In this document: in pieces, positions 35,166 to 46,694 of the stretch | Layout of the letters: each line of letters begins with the position of its first letter | How positions within the stretch are numbered: the stretch's first letter is position 1 | Source of the DNA: Sclerotinia nivalis | Taxonomy: Eukaryota > Ascomycota > Leotiomycetes > Helotiales > Sclerotiniaceae | Assembly (NCBI GenBank): GCA_029531795.1 | Contig: JAPEIS010000001.1 | Span: 1,116,001-1,180,000 of the forward strand | DNA length: 64,000 bases | Direction of reading: 5' to 3' | Notes under the pieces: generated by a model | What the model was told of the DNA's origin: nothing | What the model saw: the letters and a program-made list of their open reading frames with translations, nothing else | Databases searched by the model: none | Translations under genes and position numbers: made by a program

Positions 35166-38100
35166 ACAAATTTGATGAACTCTAAGGCGTTAAAAGGAAT
35201 TATACCAGGCGTGGCTTGATTTGCTTCAGTTTGAGGGATATTGAGGTACTCCTCACCGATAGTTAGTATTGCACCCTTTGAGCATGGCATTATGCGGCAG
35301 AGCTCTTCGGCGTTACTTTGTTGGCACTTGGCTTCCGTGCCAACTGTTACGGCTCTTGATATAGATGCAATAAACATTCAGGCATTTATAGCCAATGAAG
35401 TCATTGATGCCGGTACTCGATTGACATATTTCCTGGTTCTTGGAAGATCAAACCACATTGAAGGTATGATTGGGGCAGCAAATGTTATATGATGTTGGTG
35501 GCTCCTTTGAAGGCGATGCAACAACGCACATTCTCACGATATTGCATGCGAACACGACCTAGTTCACTATCGAACTTAGTAGATCCAGGGACGCTTGTCT
35601 TTTGTAATCGGCAATCAGGGTGAGGTCGGAAAGAGTACATGTTAGATAATCTTATCTGTATGGCGTCTCGTATTCTTAGGTAGTGGAAATACGTACAATT
35701 AGTCGCGCGGCACAGGTAAGACAAAGCACTGTATATCACTATGGGTCATGCATCTTTATCTATGACGAATTTGCCATAATCGATAAATCTCCCAAAATCC
35801 ACCCTCCAACCTTGAATTGTTGCCTGGTCATACGATCTAGGTAGATCGCATACCAAACTCAATACCATCTATTCAACATAATCTGAATCTTACATAATGT
35901 TTTGATATCTAAATTGAGATCCGACAATCAAGAAGTCATTTAGGCTTAAAAGCTTCATTCCGTTTTTCCATAGCTCAACTCAGATTTGACAATCAAATGA
36001 TTGTGTTGTGTTTCGATGTACAGTTTACTTCGTACATCCCGTGCTAGGTGCAGCAGGAAGGCACTGTGAACGGTAATGCGGTGACGGGATCGCCAGGAGC
36101 TTTTAATCTTCATCAAGCCAGAAACCCACGATCCGCAATTTTATATTCCTTACTAGTATGTACATACATACCTCCTTCCTGAAAAGTATGAACATTGAGA
36201 TTGGTACATGTGAAAGTGTTTAGTTGCAGATATTGGATACCTAGTAAGCACGATGCAACGCTCAGGTTTTATCCCGGCACCCTTTCCTCGGGTACGTACC
36301 GAGGCCTCGGGGGTGGCGAGCTCATGAATCGATGCATGCATGCATCAATAAGTGCACCGTAGAGAAAGAGCAAGCTGCATACGCTGCAAATTTGTTCCTA
36401 CCTAGATTAGGTAGGAAGGGGGAAATAAGATGGTGGCATGCAGCTTATGAAACTGTGATACCGATCGTGGCAAGGAGATACGTGAAAGTACATGATGCAC
36501 ATGGGAAAATAAGGCCACTTTTTGGGTGGAGGTTGAGGTCTCGGGGTAACACGGCAGCCGTTTGGAGATGAGGGGAAATACCATCTGGAAATAAAGTTGT
36601 TGGGTTGGATGATGGTATGGAGGGGGAGTGTGTGATTTTATTGGATGCTGTGAATATGGGGGTGTTTTTAGGATATATAGCTATGTATATGGTTTTATTT
36701 ATTGCATTCAATGTTGAATTATACTCCAGATTGTTTGAGTTCAAATTAGGAAGATTAGACGGTGGGATGAGAACCTAAATAAAAGTCTCTTAGCGATGTC
36801 ACGACTCACTAGACACTTCAACCCCTGAATTGTAATTTTCAGATTTCTACAGCATCTCCGTAGAACTACCTACCTAATAGTCTAAATCGAACGGATGTAC
36901 TTCCGTATGTTTAACTTTTGCCGCGTTTATCCCTACAACTGTAAGAAACGAGACCCTAATCACATTGGTCACGTCACATATTTCTCAATCTATCACGTCA
37001 ACAAAAGCGATAAACTCCACACTTACTTACTCAGTTACGAACCGCACTTGGGCCAGCTCTAGGCTTTGCTTTACCCTGTCTGTCCAACTGTACGGAGTAT
37101 CGATAGGTATTGACTTCCCAGCTTCCGTCCCATATCCTTGACCTTGTCTTTGCTCAAGCAAAGACTAAAAAGCCTCCAGGTTCCTGATCCTTGGTTGGCC
37201 GAAAAGCATTACCCGGCTGCCCGCAATAAACACCCCTCACAAATTGTACCCGTATATTTATCTTATCTTACCCAGCTGGGTAAGATTTGGGACCCCAAGG
37301 ACAAATTCATTCGATCTCATGAATTTCCAACAAATGCAAGAAACACTCCGTTGGTATGGCTGCTCAAATGCTTACTAGAACTCCAAAATAGTACGGAGTA
37401 TAGTTGGAGTCTTGTTATGGATTAACTTCGCACAATTATCTAGTTCAAGCTGTGTAGAATTTCCGCTCTAATCATCAAGTCAGGAGGACGCAACTAGCAT
37501 CATTTCAGCCAAACAGGGTGAGAGGCAACTTGTCTGGACATCCATTTTTCTAGGATTGCATTGGGACCCTAAGTCAGACATACACATTAACCTTGTCGTA
37601 CTACACAACGATTTTTATTACTTAAACCCTGATCCTGATGCTTGCATTTCCGGTACTTTACCAAACCAACGGTAAACATCTTCCTGGCATTGGCGTATTT
37701 CGTTATCCATACCAATCGGACTATCCTATTCTTGTTAGCATATCATTATCCTTGTTAACTGATGGTGATACGGTTGAGCATGGGTGGGAAGAATTGTACC
37801 ATTTTTTCATCTCATCAATAATTTCTGGATTCTGAAAAGACAGAAGACTTGGATTGGAGCAGCTGCTTCTTTACCGTGGACTAAAAAGTATGTATCCTTT
37901 CCCGTTTGAAGCCCTAACACAATTATGATGCCAAGACTGCCTTCCGCGTTTCTCTAGAGATCAAAAATCATATGAAAGTGAGCAGGACCAACTATTGAAG
38001 GTATCTATCTGTTGCACCTATTGCTTAGTAGAGTAATCATAGGGCACTGTAGTAGTGATACAAAGGCCTTTTCAGGAATGATCTGTAAATGATCTCTTTT

Positions 38101-39902
38101 CAGCTATTAGCATCCATGAAGAAAGCCATCAAGACATACATTAATGCCTACATGAATATGTATGGGGTAATGTAGCATGTGTACAACCATAAACTCCTAC
38201 CGCTTCACTGCCGCAGCAGCACACCACCCTTTCCAGACGGCCCAGCTCCTCCCAGATTTCCCAAACTGTCAAACGCTCGTGCATATCCTGGCGTTGTACA
38301 ATTCCCACACTCTTTTCTTCCTGCTCATTAAACTATTACCGACGACCAATTGAGTAGATCTCTAAATGGCTTCCAACTTGTAGGAATTCATGCTTAAAGA
38401 TGCCAAGTATGCATGCACGCCGCACAGACAAGCGACAGGCCAGAAAAAACGTACTTTACCAGATGAATTTCCATGGGATATTTTATTAAAAAATTTCTGA
38501 CGGCAGCACTGCAACGCAATTTCATGATCAAACCCAGCAATTTGGGCTTTGGTGCCTTTTTAGGTTTCCATCGCAGTTCCTCCTTTTGAATGGGAGGTAA
38601 CAGGATGAGATATCATGATGATGCGAAGAAACGAATAACCAGTGATGATGATAATTAGTCCACATGATATTTTTCGTATTGAAAGTATTTCGACCACCAT
38701 CCCTTATTTTCCGATGTTCTCGCCAAACCTGCCTATCGTGTAGAAATTGCTTGGACATTCACTACCTACTAGGCTCCCTAGATACGTTAACATTATCTCT
38801 TCTTCAATACTTTTTCCTTTTTCACATTCGGAAGTACAAATAGTAGTCAGCTCCGCGGCTTGAAGGGGTATTGATATGTAGATACCCTCAGAAATGTATG
38901 TATAGTTAAAGCCTTATGGGATAACCCGACGGAAACCAAAGAAACTCCACAAGTCTCCTAACCAGCAACCTAGGTTCCGGGAGATCGCCAATTTACAAAA
39001 AACTATATTAAGTATAAAAAGCTTGGATAAGATATTCCAAATGCGGTCGTGTATTTCCAAGATTTTTTTGCCCGCTGTCAAGTTTGTCCACCAAATTGAG
39101 CATTAGCTCAAGATTGGCACTCTATCGGACCTAAACCACCCCTTCATCTGCCGAAAACCCTCAAGAATTCGAGACACAACAGATTATTTTATTACTTCGT
39201 ATATCTAATGTAATATATCACTACATTCGACGATTTTTTATATATATATTTCACTAAAGAGGATAAAGGAGGATAGGAGGCAAACGAGAGAAAGAGATAA
39301 TAAGAAGTAGTTTATATGGAAAACATCTTCGAGCTCACGCAACATTCGTCTTCGAAACCATAAGATGGACTAAGATGGACTAAGTAGATTCTAGGTATCT
39401 ATTTTTATTCTTAATACAACACTCGGTACCAAAGACTCCTTTCCCCTCTTGAAGGAATTCTATTGTATCCCACCTCGTCCAACCTTGTCCGCCTCTCCCA
39501 TCGGCTCCCAATCCCACACTCCCTACGAGTTCCCAGTTCCCACATATATGAATTAGCGTACGACGCTGCACTGAACTAAAGGTATCCTATCGCGGTTCCG
39601 CGCTTTTAAGATTATTCTTTTGCAACTGGGATCATCTTCAAGGTTATTCCTTTTAAACAAAACCATCAGACGGACTTTTCGCTACCGAATTATCTGGAGC
39701 TACATCTCTCATCATCTTATACATATTTGAACTGTTTACCTCATTCATTATTCATATATCCATACACATTTATACTTTTACATACTTGCACTATCGTCTA
39801 TTCAACGACAGTCAGGATTCGGGATCCCTAAAATCTCTAGAAAAGAAGAAATACTTTAAAAGCTGGGCTGTCATTAGCTGTCTAAATAAAATTATATTAA
39901 TC
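35166..39902. other. Long gene-poor region upstream of velB
   Basis: 4.7 kb without a gene I can support. Segment 35241-35760 is more GC-rich and coding-like on both strands but matches nothing I know. A cluster of palindromes lies at 36286-36346. Two TACGGAGTA motifs lie at 37091 and 37392. Much of the right half may be velB promoter and leader; several short upstream ATG frames occur, including one at 39786 that is in frame with velB. Confidence 0.5.
36286..36346. repeat. Cluster of palindromes
   Basis: Three palindromes lie within 61 bases: a near-palindrome CCTCGGGTACGTACCGAGG, an overlapping perfect CCGAGGCCTCGG (36299-36310), and a perfect 16-mer GATGCATGCATGCATC (36331-36346). The first two are GC-rich in AT-rich surroundings. 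Confidence 0.75.
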
Positions 39903-41697
39903 ATGAATACTACAGCATATGCTTCACCACCTCGCGATATGCATCCTCGATCAACCATGCCAAGTCTTCACGATACAGCATATCGACCAGGTCCACCTCA
40001 GCAAGGAGCTCCATACTCGATGCCTCACACAATGGCATCTCAACATTCACAAATTCCCGCCTACGAACAATATAATAATTCTCTACCTGCCACTCGTCCT
40101 CCTCCTCCGGAACATTTACCATCTTCAGAGGCCGTATCGGCATATTCTATTGGACTACCAGGTCAAGAACCATCGCCTCGATCTATTACTGTGGATGGGA
40201 GAAAGTATACGTATGTTTAAATTTTGGATAGAGTTTTCCCCTCACCATGTACTGGGATGGCATACTAAACTTTCTTTTTTCGGTCGGGGTAAAACGTTGC
40301 TAATCGCTTCTTTAGATTGGAAGTCCAGCAACAACCAAAACGGGCTCGAATGTGTGGATTTGGAGACAAGGTAAGAACAGAAGAAATTAATGGGAATATA
40401 TCCTTCTCATGTGGTCTCATGTTTGATTATAACTGACCCTATGTAGGATCGTCGGCCTATCACTCCTCCTCCGTGTGTTAAACTCAGTATAACGGAAATT
40501 GCCACTGGAAAAGAGGTGGACGTCAAGTGAGTTATATATCACAAATCCGTATATCCATTCTAAATTTTGTATAGCAACATCGAACATGGAATGTTTGTGC
40601 TGAACGTGGACTTATGGTCAGCGGATGGCGATCGACCAGTCAACCTTGTTCGACACTCACAAACTTCTCCTTCGATTTCAGCCACAGTTCCAGTTTCTTA
40701 TACACAACTACAAGGGGGTGCAACTGCGTACTCGAACCTACTTCCCGGACAAAGTCAACGAGAACCCTCCAGCCCACAATATGGTAATGCGCCACCTTAT
40801 CAGGGAGCTGGATTTAATCCATTTCCAGGGCCACCACAGGTGAGCGCATACTCACAACAGCAACCTGGACAACAAGCAGGTTATGGTGGAAATCCCAATT
40901 ATCCACCTCCAAATGGATACCAAGTACCACCTCAACAGTCAAACTATTATTATCCTCAACGTATGGACCCATATCTATTATACTTCTATTTCTAACTTCT
41001 TATTGAGTTTGAATACTACAAATGGAAAAATGTGTACTAATTAACTTTTTATAGCTTCTCAATCGGTTCCCAGCCACAATAACCAAGATCCTTACCCCTC
41101 TCGTCCTTATACCCCACAAGATATGGCAATGCGCATGCCCATAAGCCAAACAAATCCTCCACAAGGCATGTTCACACGAAATCTTATTGGAAGTTTATCA
41201 GCTTCCGCATTCCGTCTCACAGACCCGGATGACCGAATCGGGATCTGGTTTGTGCTTCAAGACCTTTCCGTCCGAACCGAGGGTGATTTCCGGTAAGTCA
41301 TTTATCTAATCACCCCTTACTAAGTCTTATATTGATACCAAAACAGCCTTCGCTTTTCATTCGTTAATGTCGGTGTACCTTCGGCACCACAGAATAATCC
41401 CAACTCATCGTGTTCCGTAAACACTGGAAAGGCCCCTGTTCTCGCTTCGTGTTTCTCAGAAGTCTTCAAAGTTTACTCCGCGAAGAAGTTCCCTGGAGTG
41501 GTAGAAAGTACGCCATTAAGTAAATGTTTTGCTACACAAGGTATGAAAATTCCAATGCCTCAATTTCTAGCATATTGAGAAATTGTTTCTAATTACGTGG
41601 AATAGGTATTAAGATTCCGATCCGGAAGGATGGAAAGGATGGACCAGGAAAAGGAGGAAAGGACGGTAGCCGAGGTGATGATGACGACGACTATTAA
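39903..41697 (+). CDS. velB: Velvet family regulator VelB
   Basis: Seven exons (39903-40210, 40316-40370, 40447-40526, 40575-40960, 41055-41292, 41347-41540, 41606-41697) give 450 residues. Family role: VelB dimerises with VeA or VosA and enters the nucleus with the LaeA complex to control light-dependent development and secondary metabolism. Seen: a Pro-rich N-terminus; the first velvet half (QQPKRARMCGFGDKDRRPI, TPPPCVKLSI); a Pro/Gln/Tyr-rich insertion of roughly 120 residues; the second velvet half (GMFTRNLIGSLSASAFRL, GIWFVLQDLSVRTEGDFR, FSEVFKVYSAKKFPGVVEST); and a Gly/Lys/Asp tail ending DDDDDY. The insertion and the GFGDKDRRPITPPPC block mark VelB among velvet proteins. An in-frame ATG at 39786 is an alternative start. 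Confidence 0.93.
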
Positions 41698-43032
41698 GGG
41701 GATGGTGTCTTTGTTTGACGCTTCCCGAATGGCACTTTCTTTCGGCGACTGCTCGCATATCTACATCCATTCCCTGGAGCCCTTGAACGCATCGTGCACT
41801 GCTCATTCCCCCAAACTTTTACTACAACTCCATTTGTTCGAGTTCAGATTCCCCAGCGAGTGTTTGTTCTCAATCTAATTCGTAGAAAATAAGCCGAGAT
41901 CGGAAGAGAAAAAGAAGGAAGGATAAAAAGATATTACTATCAGGCGTTACGTTTGTGTGAGACATGCATGACATACTTATACGTTTTCTACGTTCAGTTG
42001 CATTCGCGTGTTGTGTTTGTCTGTTCGCGTGAAAAGACTACGAGTTAATTTGGACACAGAGGGATGGTGTATGGCGTGCTTAGACAGGCGGGAATTTTTA
42101 TTTGGATCTTGGTTCATTTGGGGGAATTGGATTTGTACGGATTTTGGGAGAGGAAGATAGGGGGTGGGAGTAGTGGGGGGAAGGTTGATATAAGATTACC
42201 TAGGTACCTACATATAGTATGCTATGTTTAGGTAGGTAGGTAGAGCTTGATGTATATAACGACTGGTTGGACCATTAGTTGCAAGGATGGTAATCTTATA
42301 TTATATTATATTACATATTCATTTCATGCATTTGAGACGTATATGTGTACGTGTGTGTAGGTATGTATGTATATATGCGCACGTAATGATTTGCTTCCAA
42401 TGTTTTGCTTCCGATGTTTTGAGAAGTTCATAGGGATGCATGCATTGGATACGACAAGATACCTTCCGAGCTTACTTACTTACCTAGACTCTCATCGGTA
42501 TGATTTAGATACATAATGCGAGGTGAGGTATCTAATTACCTAGTCAGTGGGAGTTCCGAGTTCTCATCTTGTGGTTTGTATTTCTGGTTTGTGTATTGGG
42601 GGAGGGGCGGGCTGAGGGGATGAGTTGGTTTATTGAAGATATATCATCTGATATCAATAGGTGGGAAGGATGTGAATGTTTAGGATGGGATGGATATGCA
42701 AAGGATGGATGAGAGGATGGATTTATAGTGGTGAGATGGGAAATGTGTATTCTTCTAGTTAATTAGGTTTCGGGATGTTGTCTCTAAGATTGAGGAACTC
42801 TTAATCTCCCATGGGTCTAATGATTATGTTATGAGTGATGTATATTGTGGTGATGAATTCAAATTATTGCACGTTTCCTACAAGTAGCTAGCTATCCTAC
42901 ATTCATCAGATTCGTGCACCAGGGTATGAACCCCTTCATCTGAAAATTCGGACTTCACTCCTGCTGTCCGCTCTTATTACATGGTAGAATCAAGTCCAAC
43001 CTAATTATACTCCTGCACAAAAACCCCCAGGC
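41698..43032. other. Convergent intergenic region, velB/erd1
   Basis: 1.3 kb holding the 3' UTRs of velB (+) and erd1 (-). It has CCTAGGTA at 42199-42206, short TATG/GTAG microsatellites at about 42228-42376, and no coding frame I would support. Confidence 0.6.
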
Positions 43033-44394
43033 TTAGTCGCTAAAATCCTCCTCATCCCTATAATCCCCCAACAGAACATCGTCGACTCCCGGCCCTCCTA
43101 GCAAACCATTTGCATTACCCTTTTCCTTTTCTCTTCCCCATTCCGTCTCCACCCTCAAAAATATCCACATCCATCTCCGGGCCACTTCCAATACCTCTAA
43201 TAAGAAAATGCCGCTTTCAAAATCAGCGAAATGGTCGAGGTGAGGAGAGAGTTTGAGGGACCATGTGAAACGGAGGAGGAAGTCGAGGAGGATGGCGATG
43301 TAGTAGAGTTCTTGAGAAGGGAGATATAGACGGGATCGAAGGGGGTAAGAAGATTTGTTTTTTGATGAGGGGGTGAGGAGGGTGAGGTCCCAATCTTTGG
43401 TTATGTCCCACCAGAAGGAGTACAGAGAGTTGATGAAAACGCTTACAAGCCAGAGTCGATAGAGCGTTGTTGTAGTAATGTTTATTGATGTTTCGTTTAT
43501 CGAAAGGTTTCGCTGCATAGCGGAGAATATTATCACAGGGAATGCTGTGGAATACTTGAGCGCATTGGCTAAGTGTTGACCGCCCCATCCAGAGGATGTT
43601 GAACGTGAATTCTTAACTCGTAGATATTCGATTATGCATTGTCGAAAACGTATAAGTGAGGGTATCGCAATCATGATAGGGACGAGATATTGTCCGCCGC
43701 AGCCGCGATCAGGTCGAGATGTTGCGCTACCGGAAGGGGTGAAGAACATGCAGAAGGAGACAAAAAGGTCGGCTATAATCTTCGCATAGGAGGTGAGAAC
43801 ATCAGCCAGGAGGATATCGCCAAATTTCCCTTCATTGGGAAGAGCAATTCCGCCAATTGAGACACGCTGGAGGGCGGAGAGAAAATGAAGACGCCCGGAA
43901 TAGGATGCGCGGCGTAAGGGAAGGAAGAAGGCGAAAAATAGGAGGCATATGTAAGATATTGGTAGAAAGTCATAGTAGATTACTAGAGCTGGATCGCGGT
44001 GGGAGAGAGTCCAGAAGAGGAGAATTGAAAGGACAAGAGGGATTGTGAGATATGTAGCAAGTCGATAGGCAGACAAATGATGCGGAGGATCAGTTCGCGC
44101 AGAAGCTCGTTGTGGATATTGGATGAGTGAAGGGACATTCTGGGAGGCGCATGTGTTAGAGTACTGCGCAGGGCTCGAGAAGAATAACGACTTACAATTT
44201 TTACAATTGAAAGATAATGAAGATTTGCGCCCCAAGCCCATACTCCTGTTAGCATATTAGTGAATTGCCTTCAAACCTAAGTCACAAGAGTAATGTCATA
44301 TACCTAACACGATGATCAATGCAACCCTGTAGGGCAGAGGAAGAGTACGACTAAAAGAGTCGAGCTCATTTTCGACAGCCGGGTCTCCATCCAT
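43033..44394 (-). CDS. erd1: ERD1-like EXS domain membrane protein
   Basis: Three exons (44304-44394, 44196-44245, 43033-44139) give 415 residues. Family role: yeast Erd1 is a Golgi membrane protein needed to retain lumenal ER proteins and for Golgi phosphate recycling and glycosyltransferase recycling. Seen: start MDGDPAVENELDSFSRTLPL, several hydrophobic segments (YLTIPLVLSILLFWTL, ISYICLLFFAFFLPLRRA), RPDRGCGGQYLVPIMIAIPS and the EXS hallmarks FWWDITKDWDL, FTWSLKLSP and RRWMWIFLRVETEWGRE. It lacks the N-terminal SPX domain of the Syg1/Xpr1 branch of EXS proteins, which supports Erd1. Its start lies 352 bases from that of pex10 on the other strand. Confidence 0.88.
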
Positions 44395-44746
44395 TGTTAT
44401 CGCCTATTAGAACACCGCATCTGATATCCTAAGCTTCTAATGAGTGACTGAAGTGAGTTGCAAAGAATCGAACTGGAGTAAATGTGTAAAAGATGTCTCC
44501 GCAGGTTGGAAAGGGATATGTTTTCATATGAATATCCAAAAATAATTTGATACGTAAGAAAGCCACATGGAAGTTAGATAGAACTAAGTAGCCTCGAGCT
44601 AACTCAGCCACATGTTGACACAAGGCTGGGAAATGGCGGGAACATTGACCTCGGCTCCAAGCTCATTTATTCCTCACACAATGCTTCGTAAAACCCATCA
44701 ACTTCAACCATATAATTATATCTATTTCCAAGACCTAATACATATA
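44395..44746. promoter_or_regulatory. Bidirectional promoter, erd1/pex10
   Basis: 352 bases separate the two divergent start codons, so both promoters and leaders are here. If pex10 instead starts at the upstream ATG at 44612, only 217 bases remain. Confidence 0.6.
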
Positions 44747-45856
44747 ATGTCGGATCATGTATCTGAAATGTCCCCGTCGGATGGTAAGGGTCCTTCCTAT
44801 CAATACCCTTTCGCGACAGCACCAGACATCATTCGTTCACATCAAAAGGATGCATACTTTGAAGGAGTTCTCCTGAACCATCTTTCAAATCTCCTACGTC
44901 GATTATATGGAGCAAGATTTCTTCACACTTATACCAATGAAGCGCGAACATTTTCCGAATTACTCTATCTCGGTCTCACGACCTTCATTGGCAACCGCAC
45001 GTTAGGAGAAGAGTACTGCGATATTGTTCAAATTGAAGATGACACACTTAAACTTCCCGCCATTTCTCGCCGCGCAGGCTATATCTTGACATCAATACTT
45101 CTTCCATATTCTCTCACCAAGGTCCTTCCCTCATTTCGCACCCGCATCCGCAATAAACTCGAAGCCAATCTCCGCAAGCTTACCCGAAAAGCACAACAAA
45201 AGTCATACTCTTACAAATTTCAACAATATATTCTCACTCATCTCTCAACCATCACGTCACCATCACCCATTCACGCGCTTACCCTTACCGTCTTTTATTT
45301 CTCAGGTTCTTATTATGAACTCTCTAAACGCTTATTGGGTCTACGTTATATCTTTACAAAGCGCATTGCGCCATCAGAACAACGTGTAGGGTATGAAGTT
45401 TTAGGTGTACTCCTACTGCTTCAAATGAGTGTGCAAACCTATCTCCACCTAAACAACACCTTTTCTACCGACATTCCCTCCACCGCCTCTGGAAGTTCCG
45501 CCATTCTATCTAATGGCGTAGAGATTCCCCTCGACTCCCCATCCTCCCCAAGCGATCTCCTCGCTTCATCCCAAGCTATCCCCCATTCCGCAAGCTCTAT
45601 CGGTAAAACCACAAACACGCCTGTACTACCAGGTGCAAGATATGATCTGAGTGATAATGACGTTATGGGATGGATCAAGGGGGAGCAAAATAGAAAATGC
45701 ACTTTGTGTTTGGAGGAGCTGAAGGATCCCAGTGTGTTGGGATGTGGACATGTTTTTTGTTGGAGCTGTATTGGGGACTGGGTTAGAGAGAAACCGGAAT
45801 GCCCGTTGTGTAGAAGAGAGGTTTTGATTCAACATATCTTACCATTGAGAGGGTGA
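44747..45856 (+). CDS. pex10: Peroxin 10, RING E3 ligase of the peroxisome membrane
   Basis: A single exon of 369 residues from the chosen start. Family role: with Pex2 and Pex12 it forms the peroxisomal retrotranslocation channel and ubiquitinates the import receptor Pex5. Seen: FATAPDIIRSHQKDAYFEG at the N-terminus, typical of Pex10; the TM-rich region with LLYLGLTTFIGNRTLGEEYCD, RRAGYILTSILLPY and VGYEVLGVLLLLQM; a low-complexity Ser/Pro linker; and a C-terminal C3HC4 RING (CTLCLEELKDPSVLGCGHVF, then CWSCIGDWVREKPECPLCR). An in-frame ATG at 44612 would add 45 residues, but the homologous start appears to be at 44747. Confidence 0.94.
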   Translation: MSDHVSEMSPSDGKGPSYQYPFATAPDIIRSHQKDAYFEGVLLNHLSNLLRRLYGARFLHTYTNEARTFSELLYLGLTTFIGNRTLGEEYCDIVQIEDDTLKLPAISRRAGYILTSILLPYSLTKVLPSFRTRIRNKLEANLRKLTRKAQQKSYSYKFQQYILTHLSTITSPSPIHALTLTVFYFSGSYYELSKRLLGLRYIFTKRIAPSEQRVGYEVLGVLLLLQMSVQTYLHLNNTFSTDIPSTASGSSAILSNGVEIPLDSPSSPSDLLASSQAIPHSASSIGKTTNTPVLPGARYDLSDNDVMGWIKGEQNRKCTLCLEELKDPSVLGCGHVFCWSCIGDWVREKPECPLCRREVLIQHILPLRG

Positions 45857-46694
45857 AGGATGAAGGGTCGACCGGTGGGCATAGGAGTTGAACACAACTG
45901 AAGTCGGGATATGGATATGATGTTATGAATAATTTGAATGTGCATACGAGCATTATATAATTTAGAGTTAAAGGATACTTATTCGGGTAAAAGGGGATGA
46001 ATTCTTCAGATGATATATAGGATGGAATTGGATATTAATAAGTGCAGTCCCCAAAAGTTCGGACGACAGTTCCAAATCCCAAAATTTTCCGATGTTCGAG
46101 AATCTGCAAATCATTGAACACAACTCCATATTCTAAACCCCCGGACTGGGTTCAATATCTTAATTAATTTAACACCTCATTGTTTCTATATATCAATCTT
46201 ATTTAACATCTCAATCCTCAACATCTCAAATCGATACAAGAATCAATAGGCCTTCTTTATCCGCCTATAGAAGCAAACACATTGGTGAAGGCATGCGCCT
46301 TGGAAAAATCTGATATCAGGAGCAACTAAAAGCAAAGATGAAGAGATTAGTATTTGCAAACGCCGGGAACTGACAGGAGACCATGGGTTGATGCAGATCG
46401 CATGGTAACACGCCCTCAATGCCGCCACTCCCAAAAGGAAAGTTAACGAATCACCAATATAAAATATGCGCGTGAGTTGGCGATGTGCAACCTGGGCTTC
46501 CGTCAACAGCAAATGGTAGGAAAGAAATTCAACGGAAAATAAAGGGGAAACAAACGGATCAGGATTTATATTTCTCATATTATTTGCTTGCTCCCTCCAT
46601 TTGAACTTACTCCCTCTCATCTGTACTTGCTTCAGTGTCTGCTCATTCCTCAACCCACAATTAAGATCTGACGGTTTAAGGTACATCTGCCAAA
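45857..46694. other. Intergenic: pex10 3' UTR, TPR-SET gene promoter
   Basis: 0.8 kb of AT-rich sequence between tandem genes. A minus-strand frame across 46243-46779 overlaps the start of the next gene and looks antisense by chance. Nothing else seen. Confidence 0.55.

Noticed and set aside
37138..37425. 95-codon frame upstream of velB as a gene
   Set aside because: No domain, no splice extension, and a composition typical of random intergenic sequence.
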